A stretch of 15,579 nucleotides of DNA from Spirochaetaceae bacterium (GCA_031265015.1 JAISDG010000095.1:1-15579), one strand, 5' to 3'; counted from the stretch's first letter, positions 1-7,041 are shown. The notes: generated by a model from the letters alone, not told the origin. Numbers and translations: made by a program.

Positions 1-67
1 AACTATAATACCAAAAAACCGGCGGCAGGAACAGGGACATGCTTCCGTTCAACCTGAACTGCAGTGA

Positions 68-86
68 CAAACCTCTTCGAGGTTTG
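68..86 (-). other. Hairpin directly after the TPR gene stop codon
   Basis: A perfect 8-bp inverted repeat (CAAACCTC / GAGGTTTG, 3-nt loop) begins at the base after the TAG stop of the TPR gene. On the minus strand it is followed by TCACTGCAG and no T-run, so it is not a classical intrinsic terminator. It could mark or stabilise the mRNA 3' end, or be part of a dispersed repeat. No other copy is present in this window. Confidence 0.45.
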
Positions 87-1250
87 CTATTGCAGCCGTT
101 TAATCAAATCGTCCGCCCGGGCCTTGTACCTGGCGGGATCCGCGGCGGAGGCTTCTTCCAGAAAGGCAACGGCCTCGGCTTTTTTTCCCGATACCGCGGC
201 GTTCACTCCCCGGGCGTACTGGACCAGGGCTTTTTCCGCGCCGTATTCCAAAGCCGTTTTGTAAAAGCCCTCGGCTTCCGCGTATTTTTTGTCCTCGTAT
301 GCCAGAAGGCCCAGGTAATAGGGGGGAGCATAGTGACCCGGTTTAAGGGCCGCGGCTTTCCGGAACAGTTCCGCCGCCGTAGTATAATTTTTTGCCCCAT
401 AGGCCTTCTGGCCCTCGTCAATCAGTTCGGTAAAGGTTTTTTTCGAGGCGATATAGGCGTTATAGTCTCTGGTTAAAGTCGCGGCGGGGGTAAAGAGAGT
501 AAGGCGGCTGTAGACCGCCCGGGAATTGTCCTGGGGGCCGGCCTCCGGAACAAGGAACATAAAAGCGTCCGTCAGGGAACGGTAGTAAACGCCGCCGGTC
601 TCGGCAAGAAAAAACGAAACCAGGGACCACGCGTAGGCCTGGAAATTGGCGGGGACACCGCCTGTATCGGCCTGCAGTACCGCTTCGGGGGAAAGGGCGG
701 ATTTTTTTACGGTCTCCAGCCAGCTTAAGTTTTCTTCATACTCCAGGGCGTTCTTTCCCCGGTTAAAGGCAAGGGTGGTAAAATAAACGGCAAAACCTTC
801 CCGGATCCAGGCCGGAGCGCCGGGTACGAAGGCCCGCAGAAACTGGACAAAGGCCTGGTGGGGAACAACGGTTTGCGCCTCGGCGCTGCCCTGGAGTATC
901 ACCAGTTCCCGGTTGGCGGGATTGTTGTAGTGAAGGTATACCGCCCCCGGACGGGTACTTCCCAATTTTGACGTAACGTAACTGTCGTATTCCTGCCTGC
1001 CGGCAAAGACCCGGACCCGGAGCGGGGACGAAAGCAGGGCCGGATTAAAGCAAAAGACTTTGTTGAACGCTTCAAAGCGCAGTTCCATTTCGGCGGAATA
1101 GACGCTGCCCGCGGAACTTCCCCCCTCCGGGGCCCCATCCGGAACCCCATCCGGGACAATCACCTCGTAATGGGCGGACCGGACCTGGGCCGGCAGGAAC
1201 GCGGCGAAGCTTACAAAAAATCCAACGGCAAACAGCAGCTTTTTCATCAT
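87..1250 (-). CDS. Exported TPR protein with degenerate peptidase-like domain
   Basis: The 387-residue product begins with MMKK and a hydrophobic segment ending near AFLPAQ, a likely Sec signal peptide, so it probably acts in the periplasm or at the outer membrane. Residues about 55-160 resemble the gluzincin-like domain often paired with TPRs: VPHQAFVQFL followed by PAWIREGFAVYF. In active relatives the first segment is HExxH; here it reads HQAFV from His131, so the catalytic Glu and second His are missing while the distal WIREG Glu remains. Residues about 280-350 contain two TPR-like helical pairs (AYGAKNYTTAAELFRKAAAL; YEDKKYAEAEGFYKTALEYG). I chose ATG 1250 because GGGGTG lies just upstream; a GTG at 1256 would add two residues. 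It lies 67 bp downstream of the P-loop ATPase gene. Substrate and function are unknown. Confidence 0.85.
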   Translation of the reverse strand: MMKKLLFAVGFFVSFAAFLPAQVRSAHYEVIVPDGVPDGAPEGGSSAGSVYSAEMELRFEAFNKVFCFNPALLSSPLRVRVFAGRQEYDSYVTSKLGSTRPGAVYLHYNNPANRELVILQGSAEAQTVVPHQAFVQFLRAFVPGAPAWIREGFAVYFTTLAFNRGKNALEYEENLSWLETVKKSALSPEAVLQADTGGVPANFQAYAWSLVSFFLAETGGVYYRSLTDAFMFLVPEAGPQDNSRAVYSRLTLFTPAATLTRDYNAYIASKKTFTELIDEGQKAYGAKNYTTAAELFRKAAALKPGHYAPPYYLGLLAYEDKKYAEAEGFYKTALEYGAEKALVQYARGVNAAVSGKKAEAVAFLEEASAADPARYKARADDLIKRLQ

Positions 1251-1317
1251 TAACACCCCGTATAGTTTTTTAAGGGCGGAAAGGCCGGATCACAAGACGC
1301 CTGGGCGTTTTTTCCGG

Positions 1318-2178
1318 TTATTCCTGCCTTATTTTATCAATAATGATATTTATCTCTTCTATGAGTATTCCCGTATATCGCTCGATGTTGTCAATAATAT
1401 ACTGTTGCAGCTTATGGATATTGCCCCCCAGCTGTATGCCGAAGGGCACGTCAATGGTAATAACCAGCCGGTATCCCGCGGCATCATCCTTAACGGAGAT
1501 CTTTTTGATAAAGATCTTTTCGTTGTACTCATCCACACAGTGTATCACCATCTGGGACAGGGCCGCTTCCGAAATAATCACCTTGCCCCGTTTGGAATAC
1601 TCCGGCCGGACCACGGATTTTTCATGAACCCGGGGGGTGGAGCCCAGGGTTTCGGGAAGGCGGCGGCGCTTGAAAATCCGGATAGCGTCGTAAAAGATCT
1701 GGGGATAGCTGCGCTTGACTTCGATGGAAGGCACCGGGATAACATGTTTCCCCTCGATCTTGCGGGTCCTGACGGCCCGCTCTATCTCCTCCTGGCTGGC
1801 AATGTCTTCGATGTGGATAATCCTGACCGGGGGGGGCAGTTCAAGTCTGGCGGAGATTTTGTTGACCATTTTTTCCGAAGTACCCAGCAGGAGTATCTTG
1901 TTAAACTTTTCCTCCCTTAGTTTGCGGATTATCTCGATTCGGCGCTCCTTGTCGTCAAAAAGGGCTGCCTTAACCGCCGCCATAAAGGTTTTTTCTTTTT
2001 TGGCGGAATGTCCCGCCAGGATCCTGTTGTTCCGGATTAAGAGGCCGTCGTCGATGATAAAATCAATGCCGTATTTCTGGGCTACCAGAACCGCCCGGAA
2101 ACTTTTTCCGGTACCGCTTTCACCGATGAGGGCATAGGTTTTAATCCTCCGCAGGGAAAAGAAAAAATTCCGGAACAT
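1318..2178 (-). CDS. P-loop ATPase with C-terminal Asp23/Gls24-like domain
   Basis: The 286-residue protein has a Walker A motif GESGTGKS at residues 19-26, close to the N-terminus. A basic, charged middle follows (about 55-200), with KILLLGTSEKM resembling a core strand of a P-loop fold. Residues about 205-285 (from GKVIISEAALSQMV to the C-terminal helices) resemble the alkaline-shock Asp23/Gls24 family, including the segment rich in valine and isoleucine ending in VPFGIQLGG and a last helix pairing with ITIDVPFG. No signal peptide or membrane segment is visible, so it is probably cytosolic. Known Asp23 proteins associate with the cell envelope or stress response; a nucleotide-binding fusion is unusual. 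The ATG at 2178 has no Shine-Dalgarno sequence but lies 7 nt after a TATACT hexamer. The exact function is not recognised. Confidence 0.85.
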   Translation of the reverse strand: MFRNFFFSLRRIKTYALIGESGTGKSFRAVLVAQKYGIDFIIDDGLLIRNNRILAGHSAKKEKTFMAAVKAALFDDKERRIEIIRKLREEKFNKILLLGTSEKMVNKISARLELPPPVRIIHIEDIASQEEIERAVRTRKIEGKHVIPVPSIEVKRSYPQIFYDAIRIFKRRRLPETLGSTPRVHEKSVVRPEYSKRGKVIISEAALSQMVIHCVDEYNEKIFIKKISVKDDAAGYRLVITIDVPFGIQLGGNIHKLQQYIIDNIERYTGILIEEINIIIDKIRQE

Positions 2179-2185
2179 GGAAAAC

Positions 2186-2191
2186 AGTATA
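2186..2191 (-). promoter_or_regulatory. -10 element of a probable leaderless promoter
   Basis: On the minus strand TATACT ends exactly 7 nt before the ATG at 2178. No purine-rich Shine-Dalgarno is present in the gap (GTTTTCC), so transcription would start at or next to the ATG. The -35 region is weak (TTGTGG lies 20 nt upstream). The same geometry is seen at 9009 and 9141. Confidence 0.55.
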
Positions 2192-2212
2192 GCAGAAGAA
2201 GGAACCTTTTAC

Positions 2213-2249
2213 CACAAACGGCATACTGCGGCAACACCACGCTGCCGTG
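2213..2249. repeat. 37-bp dispersed hairpin repeat, copy A
   Basis: This stretch matches 7089-7125 at 33 of 37 positions by direct comparison. Both copies share CACAAACGGCATA, a stem arm GCGGCA, a loop, and the matching arm TGCCG. Two of the four differences fall in the stem and leave G-T wobble pairs if the plus strand is read as RNA; the other two fall in the loop. Copy A lies between the end of the sugar ABC operon and the promoter of the P-loop gene. Confidence 0.7.
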
Positions 2250-2277
2250 TTACAGCATTGCACTGCCGCGTTACAGC
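2242..2277. repeat. Two 15-bp direct repeats, 21 bp apart
   Basis: CTGCCGTGTTACAGC (2242-2256) recurs as CTGCCGCGTTACAGC (2263-2277), with one mismatch and a period of 21 bp, two helical turns. The first unit overlaps the right end of dispersed repeat copy A. It lies upstream of the P-loop gene promoter. It may be a protein-binding pair or part of the repeat element. Confidence 0.6.
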
Positions 2278-2286
2278 GCCGGAATG

Positions 2287-2313
2287 TCCGCCCCGCCGCG
2301 GGGCGGATTTTTT
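2287..2313 (+). terminator. Strong hairpin-plus-T-run terminator facing right
   Basis: An 8-bp GC-rich stem (TCCGCCCC / GGGGCGGA, loop GCCGC) is followed on the plus strand by six T residues. The T-run overlaps the stop codon of the oxidoreductase gene at 2312-2314. Genes on both sides are on the minus strand, so the T-run faces against them. On the minus strand the hairpin has only an A-run before it and ACATT after it. It may block antisense transcription, or act as a 3' stabilising hairpin for the minus-strand operon. Confidence 0.6.
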
Positions 2314-3397
2314 AGGATATCTCTACGGGCTTTCCGGTCGCGGCGCTGGCGTATATGGCGTCCACTATCTTCATCAAAACCAGGGCTTCTTCCGCGGTAC
2401 TCAGCGCCGGCGCTTTTCCGTTAAGGACATCGATAAAGTTGGAAGCCTGACCGATGCGGCCCATGGATTCATCCTTTTCCGTTATAATGTCGCGGTTCAC
2501 CTGGACGCCGTATTCCTCGGAGAAAAGGCGGCAGCTGTCAATGCTGGTAGCGTCAATGCCGTCGATGCCGAAAAGGCGTTCTACCTTGCCGCCGGCCCTG
2601 GTTCCCTGGAAGGTAACGGACACCAGCTCCCGTTCCACAAATTCCGCCCAGGAACAGCGGACCATCAGGACAGCTCCCGTGGCAAAGGTGATCATCGCGT
2701 GGCAGGAGGATTCCACATCGGTAATGCCCCCGGCGGAATCGGGAATGCCCCAGGGACCTTTAAAGGCCTTGTTGTCCATAAAGTCGTAAAAGGTCCCCGC
2801 CAGGCACCAAACGGGCCGGGGGTATCCCATAAAGTAAAGGGCCAAATCCATCATGTGGGGCAGATCGATCACCGGCCCGCCTCCGGAAAGGGCTTTGGTG
2901 GTGAACCAGCCGCCAAAGCCCGGTATTCCTGCCCGGCGGATCCAGGTAGCCTGGGCGGAGTTGATTTTGCCCGCGCTCCCTTCCGTGATGCAGCGCATCA
3001 TGGCCCGGGATTCGGGACGGGCCCGGTTGTTAAAGTCGAACATCAGCCGCCGGTCCGCCTTTTTTGAAGCGGCAAGCATCTCTTCCATTTCCGCGGCGTT
3101 AAGGGCCGGGGGCTTTTCGCAAAACACGTGCTTTTCCCCGGTAAGGGCTTCGATGACTACGGCTTTGTGGTATTTGTTCGGCGTTACCACCGATACGGCG
3201 TCAAGTTCTGGCAGGGCCTTGAGCATTTCCGCCAGGCTTGCAAAAACCCTGCCCACTGGGCGGGTTTTTGCAAAGGCCTCCGCTCGGGCCGTGTCCGGGT
3301 CGGCGATGGCAGTAACTTCAGCGCCGGCCCGGACAAATCCATCATAATGGTAGGCAGCCATGCCCCCCGCTCCAACGATTCCCGCTTTTACTGCCAT
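2312..3397 (-). CDS. Gfo/Idh/MocA-family NAD(P)-dependent oxidoreductase
   Basis: The 361-residue protein has the N-terminal Rossmann glycine motif GIVGAGGMA at residues 6-14, an acidic strand end IADPD near 31-35, and the family EKP motif at 94-96, whose lysine is normally catalytic. A second active-site region is GGGPVIDLPHMMDL, about 172-185, with His181 and Asp178/184 in the expected places. These enzymes oxidise or reduce sugars, inositols and related polyols with NAD(P) in the cytosol. A good Shine-Dalgarno (GGAGG, 6-nt spacing) precedes the ATG, only 12 bp after the permease stop. As the last gene of a sugar ABC operon, it probably acts on the imported sugar or its derivative. The substrate cannot be read from sequence. 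Confidence 0.93.
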   Translation of the reverse strand: MAVKAGIVGAGGMAAYHYDGFVRAGAEVTAIADPDTARAEAFAKTRPVGRVFASLAEMLKALPELDAVSVVTPNKYHKAVVIEALTGEKHVFCEKPPALNAAEMEEMLAASKKADRRLMFDFNNRARPESRAMMRCITEGSAGKINSAQATWIRRAGIPGFGGWFTTKALSGGGPVIDLPHMMDLALYFMGYPRPVWCLAGTFYDFMDNKAFKGPWGIPDSAGGITDVESSCHAMITFATGAVLMVRCSWAEFVERELVSVTFQGTRAGGKVERLFGIDGIDATSIDSCRLFSEEYGVQVNRDIITEKDESMGRIGQASNFIDVLNGKAPALSTAEEALVLMKIVDAIYASAATGKPVEIS

Positions 3398-3409
3398 ACT
3401 ATGCCTCCG

Positions 3410-4402
3410 TTATTGCTTTTTCCTGTTCTGCGCCAGGACCGCGATAATAATAATGATACCCTGAACCAGTCCGTTAAGGAAGGGCGGTACCTTGGCCATG
3501 ATCAGCACCGTGTTGATAATCCGCAGCATCAGAATACCCAGGAAGGTCCCCACGATCTTGCCCCGGCCCCCGGCCATGGACGTACCGCCGATTGCCACCG
3601 CCGCGATGGCGTCCATTTCGTAGGCATTACCCGCGCTGGCCGATGCCACCGCCGAAAGCCTGCTTGCCAGAAGGAAGGCCGCAAAACCGTAGAGGATGCC
3701 CGCATACACAAAGATAGTCGTTTTTACCCTGTCCACGGAAATACCCGAAAGCCTGGCCGCCAGTTCATTGGAACCGATGGCATAGACATAGGTACCGAAC
3801 TTGGTTTTGGACATGATTATCGAGGTCAGGATCGTAATGATGATAAAGAAGATCATCAAATTGGGGAAGATCCACACTTGTCCCGCAGAAATAAGGCGGA
3901 AGCTTTCGTATATTTTTGTATCGATAGTAAAGGGCCCTCCCTGGCCTATCTGGTTAATCACCGAACGCCAGGCGGACATGGAGGCCAGGGTAACGATAAA
4001 GGGGGCTATGCGGCCCTTGGTTACCAGGACTCCGTTGATAAGGCCGATGATAAAACCCGCCCCCAGGCAGAAGAGCAGACAGACCCACACGCTGCCGGTG
4101 GAGTTAAGGACCTGTATGCCCATGCCGGAAATAAAGGCGCAGGCGGAACCGACAGTCAGATCGATCATACCCGCGGAGATCACCAGACTCATCCCCATGG
4201 CGCAGATGCCTACAATGGTTCCCTGTATAAACTGGTTTGTCAGGTTGGTCCAGGAAAGAAAAGAAGTCAGGCTTCCCAGATAGAGGTTGACGATGATCGC
4301 CACAATCATCAGTACGATAAAGCTCAGCCAGTGGCTGTAATCAGATGTAATACGACGCCAGGTAATTCTTACGTCTTTTCCTTCTAAAAACGTCAATTTC
4401 AC
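3410..4402 (-). CDS. Sugar ABC transporter permease, RbsC type
   Basis: The 330-residue protein is very hydrophobic, with about 8-10 membrane segments (for example 27-46, 59-80, 110-130, 170-195 and 300-322). It carries the family signature GSNELAARLSGISVDRVK in a cytoplasmic loop and the stretch from GNAYEMDAIAAVAIGG to GGRGKIVGTFLG typical of the ribose/xylose/galactose permease family (BPD_transp_2). It would form the inner-membrane channel. The start is GTG: its bases overlap the ATPase stop as GTGA, and ACGGAGGA lies 6 nt upstream, so translation is probably coupled to the ATPase. Only one permease gene is present, consistent with a homodimer as in RbsC. Confidence 0.94.
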   Translation of the reverse strand: MKLTFLEGKDVRITWRRITSDYSHWLSFIVLMIVAIIVNLYLGSLTSFLSWTNLTNQFIQGTIVGICAMGMSLVISAGMIDLTVGSACAFISGMGIQVLNSTGSVWVCLLFCLGAGFIIGLINGVLVTKGRIAPFIVTLASMSAWRSVINQIGQGGPFTIDTKIYESFRLISAGQVWIFPNLMIFFIIITILTSIIMSKTKFGTYVYAIGSNELAARLSGISVDRVKTTIFVYAGILYGFAAFLLASRLSAVASASAGNAYEMDAIAAVAIGGTSMAGGRGKIVGTFLGILMLRIINTVLIMAKVPPFLNGLVQGIIIIIAVLAQNRKKQ

Positions 4403-5895
4403 CGTAAATCCTCCGTTTGCGTACCCGTAGAATGGGCCATGATTTTAACCTCGGTAATATCATTCCGTTCCAGAATCGCGTTGATCTTCCCTTTATAAAG
4501 GACTATACAGCGGTCCGCGACCTGCTGAATTTCGGGAAACTCGGTACTGAAAAGCAGCACCGCCTTTCCCTCCTTAGCCATATTGTTTACCAACCGGTAG
4601 ATTGCATATTTGGACCTCACGTCGATGCCCTGGGTGGGATTGTCCATGATATATACGCCGGCGTTAATCTCCAGCCATTTGCTCAGGATCACTTTTTGCT
4701 GGTTTCCCCCGGAAAGGGATGTGATGGGGTCCGTATCGCTGGACGCCTTGATGTCCATTTTTTTCAGGTTTGCCAAAAAGCGCCGGTGTTCTTCCCTCCA
4801 GGAAACAAAAACTTTGTTATGCTTAACCGCAAAATAGGCCAGGGAATTGTTCTGCCTGATTGACAGATGGGGAACAATGCCCCGCTCTTTCCGGTTTCGG
4901 GGAATCATGGCAATGCCGCTCTGCATAACCTTCTTAATCGACCGGAGGTTCAGCGGCCCCGCGGCGGTGCGGATGGTTCCGCCGGTCACGGGACTCGCTC
5001 CGAACAGGGCCGTGGCAAGTTCGTCGGTCCCCGATCCCTGAAGGCCGGTAATCACAATCACCTCCCCCCGGTGGAGTTCCAGGGAAATACCGCTGAAGCT
5101 CTGCCCCGAAAGGTTGTCCGCTTTAAGAGCCACCTCGCTGCCGACGGAGGCGGAATCCTCCTTTAACCTGGCGGCCACAAAGGTCTTGCCGATAAGGAGT
5201 TCCGTGGCCTGCTGTTCGTTAATATCCTTAATGGCCCCGGACCGGACAAAAACCCCGTCCCGGAGGACCGTGTACTTCCCGCATATCGCAAAAACCTCGG
5301 GCATTTTATGGGAGATATAAATAAAACTTACCCCCTCGTCTTTCAGCCTGTTCATGATCACAAAGAGGTTTTCTATTTCCCGGGTAGTAAGAGCGGTGGT
5401 CGGTTCATCCATGATGATAAGTTCCGACTTAAAAAGCAGAGCCCGGGCAATCTCTACCAGCTGTTTTTTCGCGGTTTCCAGATTCCCCACCGGGGTAGAT
5501 GCGTCGATTCCGGCGCTCATGTAATCCAGCACTTCCTGGGCCCGCCTGATTTCTTCCCGCTTTCGGACAAAGCCGTTCCGGACATTTTCCGCTCCCAGGA
5601 ACATATTTTGATAGACCCGCAGGTCGTTGCAGAGGGAAAGTTCCTGGTGGATAAAACGGATTTTCATGTCCCCCGCCTTCCTGGGAGTCATGCCGTGCAC
5701 AATGTTTCCGTTAATTACCAGGTCGCCCTTATCCTGGGGAAATATGCCGGCCAGAACATTCATCAGCGTGGTTTTGCCCGCGCCGTTCTCCCCCAAAAGA
5801 CCATGGATTTCGCCGGACCCCACCGAGAGGGAAACATCCTTCAGGGCGCTTACCGGACCGAAGGATTTCGAGATATTCTTCATTTCAAGATTCAT
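4399..5895 (-). CDS. Double-domain sugar ABC transporter ATPase, RbsA/XylG type
   Basis: The 498-residue protein contains two ABC domains. Domain 1 (about 1-235) has intact Walker A GENGAGKT (35-42), Walker B LIIMDEP (159-165) and switch His196. Its signature is eroded, reading NLETAKKQLVEIARAL where RbsA has LSxGxQQ. Domain 2 (about 255-490) has a degenerate Walker A GLQGSGTD (284-291), an intact signature LSGGNQQK (394-401), and a Walker B VYIMDNP in which the catalytic Glu is Asn419. One complete composite ATP site (Walker A/B of domain 1 plus signature of domain 2) therefore remains. The ATG has GAGG 5 nt upstream, and a terminator-like hairpin lies between it and the binding-protein gene. 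It energises uptake of the ligand bound by the upstream lipoprotein. Confidence 0.95.
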   Translation of the reverse strand: MNLEMKNISKSFGPVSALKDVSLSVGSGEIHGLLGENGAGKTTLMNVLAGIFPQDKGDLVINGNIVHGMTPRKAGDMKIRFIHQELSLCNDLRVYQNMFLGAENVRNGFVRKREEIRRAQEVLDYMSAGIDASTPVGNLETAKKQLVEIARALLFKSELIIMDEPTTALTTREIENLFVIMNRLKDEGVSFIYISHKMPEVFAICGKYTVLRDGVFVRSGAIKDINEQQATELLIGKTFVAARLKEDSASVGSEVALKADNLSGQSFSGISLELHRGEVIVITGLQGSGTDELATALFGASPVTGGTIRTAAGPLNLRSIKKVMQSGIAMIPRNRKERGIVPHLSIRQNNSLAYFAVKHNKVFVSWREEHRRFLANLKKMDIKASSDTDPITSLSGGNQQKVILSKWLEINAGVYIMDNPTQGIDVRSKYAIYRLVNNMAKEGKAVLLFSTEFPEIQQVADRCIVLYKGKINAILERNDITEVKIMAHSTGTQTEDLR

Positions 5896-5910
5896 GAAAA
5901 CCTCGCGTTT

Positions 5911-5951
5911 TAAAAAAAACTGCTTGCGGGATACACTTCCGCAAGCAGTTT
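5911..5951 (-). terminator. Intercistronic terminator-like hairpin after binding-protein gene
   Basis: On the minus strand a perfect 12-bp stem (AAACTGCTTGCG / CGCAAGCAGTTT, 11-nt loop) is followed by a run of T that makes eight in total with the stem end. It lies 24 bp after the stop of the binding-protein gene and 16 bp before the ATPase start. It fits a partial terminator that keeps binding-protein mRNA in excess over the membrane components. Confidence 0.85.
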
Positions 5952-5974
5952 CTTAAGGATGATTTTGCTACGGC

Positions 5975-6991
5975 CTAGATGCTGTAACGGGTTATGTACT
6001 GCTCAGTCTGCATATAGGCTTCATAGGTGGTCTTGTCGATCTCCGCGAAGGGGATCTTTACATAGGGAGCGCCCCTGGGACCTGCCGGAGCGTTTACCGC
6101 CTGGCCCTGCATAATGTCCGCGCCCAGTTTGACGGCATCGCGGATAAATGAAGGCGAGAAGGTATAGGTAACAAAGTCAATGCCCGGAAGGCCGGAATTG
6201 GTAAAGAGATCCATGTTTTCCCGCCGGCCACCGACGCCGCTGACCAGCTTGATGTTGATCCTGGCGGAGCCCTTGTAGTTCTTCAGGGCGCTGACGATAC
6301 CCATCACTTCTTCGTCGTCATCGGTGTAGATTGCCTGGATGGATTCAACTTCCGCGGGACTGGCGGTATTGAGGAAGGTTTCCAGCTGTTCCATGGCGGT
6401 CTGCTGGCTCCAGTTGGTCACAAAGGACTGGACGATCTGGAACTTGCTGCCCGCGGTGGAAGCAAAGCCGTCGGCCCGTTCCTTGGGAACCGTGGAGCTG
6501 TCGCCGAGGAACTGCAGATAGTTCACCGTGCCGGATTCGGAGGCAAAGTATTTGGCAAAGTACCGGCCCATGGCTTCGCCAATACCGACGTTGTCACCGG
6601 AAATATCCGCGGCCTGGCCGTTGAAATTTTCGATAAACCGGTCATATATAACCAGGGGTATTTTGGCATCCACGACTTTCTGAGCCGCGTTGCGCAGTTC
6701 ATCCCCCGTCAGGGGCCACAGTACGATCACCTTGGGTTTAAGCGCAATAAGGGTATCCACAGCGTTGTTCTGCTGCCCCGATTCACCGGCGGTAAGATAC
6801 CGGTAGTCAAAACCGTTCTGCTCAGCCAGAGCCTTGGCTTCCGCCTCGCCGTGCCTGATTGATTCACCGGTAAAACCGTGATCCCCGGCCGGAGTAACAA
6901 TACCCATTAAGGGCTTTCCGCTCTGGCCGCCTTTACAGGCAAAGCCGAAACTCAAAAGAACGGCCGCGCACACTACTAAAATTTTCCTCAT
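5975..6991 (-). CDS. Sugar-binding lipoprotein of ABC transporter (XylF/RbsB/ChvE-like)
   Basis: The 338-residue product starts with a short basic end and a hydrophobic stretch, ending FGFAC with Cys19 as the probable lipidation site. This lipobox is looser than the classical LxxC form, as is common in spirochaetes. The mature part is a periplasmic-binding-protein type I fold: LMGIVTPAGDHGFTGESI at the start, VIYDRFIEN in the hinge-side pocket (an Asp-Arg pair typical of xylose/glucose/galactose binders), GDNVGIGEAMG, and YTDDDEEVMGIV. It should capture a monosaccharide outside the inner membrane. AGGGAG lies 5 nt before the ATG. First gene of the ABC operon, transcribed from its own promoter at 7042-7070. 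The sugar is not identifiable; a pentose or hexose is likely. Confidence 0.92.
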   Translation of the reverse strand: MRKILVVCAAVLLSFGFACKGGQSGKPLMGIVTPAGDHGFTGESIRHGEAEAKALAEQNGFDYRYLTAGESGQQNNAVDTLIALKPKVIVLWPLTGDELRNAAQKVVDAKIPLVIYDRFIENFNGQAADISGDNVGIGEAMGRYFAKYFASESGTVNYLQFLGDSSTVPKERADGFASTAGSKFQIVQSFVTNWSQQTAMEQLETFLNTASPAEVESIQAIYTDDDEEVMGIVSALKNYKGSARINIKLVSGVGGRRENMDLFTNSGLPGIDFVTYTFSPSFIRDAVKLGADIMQGQAVNAPAGPRGAPYVKIPFAEIDKTTYEAYMQTEQYITRYSI

Positions 6992-7007
6992 AATTTCTCC
7001 CTGTATT

Positions 7008-7038
7008 TTCCCGAATTCCGGGAAGTCTCTATTCCCGG
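7008..7038 (-). promoter_or_regulatory. Nested inverted repeats at the ABC operon start (probable operator)
   Basis: Two inverted repeats share a middle arm. CCGGGAA (7018-7024) pairs with TTCCCGG (7032-7038) across 7 nt. TTCCCG (7008-7013) pairs with CGGGAA (7019-7024) across 5 nt. They start 3 bp downstream of the -10 hexamer and cover the expected transcription start. This suits a repressor operator; the alternative is a pair of exclusive RNA hairpins, although the first arm would be only partly transcribed. Confidence 0.55.
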
Positions 7039-7041
7039 TTA

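Noticed and set aside
2177..3067. Plus-strand open frame across the oxidoreductase gene
   Set aside because: It crosses the intergenic repeat and a strong terminator hairpin, and the opposite strand encodes a clear Gfo/Idh/MocA protein.
3128..4387. Long plus-strand open frame of 419 codons
   Set aside because: It runs opposite the permease gene and into the oxidoreductase gene; its translation is low-complexity, rich in His, Gly, Asp and Arg, and matches no family. The minus-strand proteins have clear motifs.
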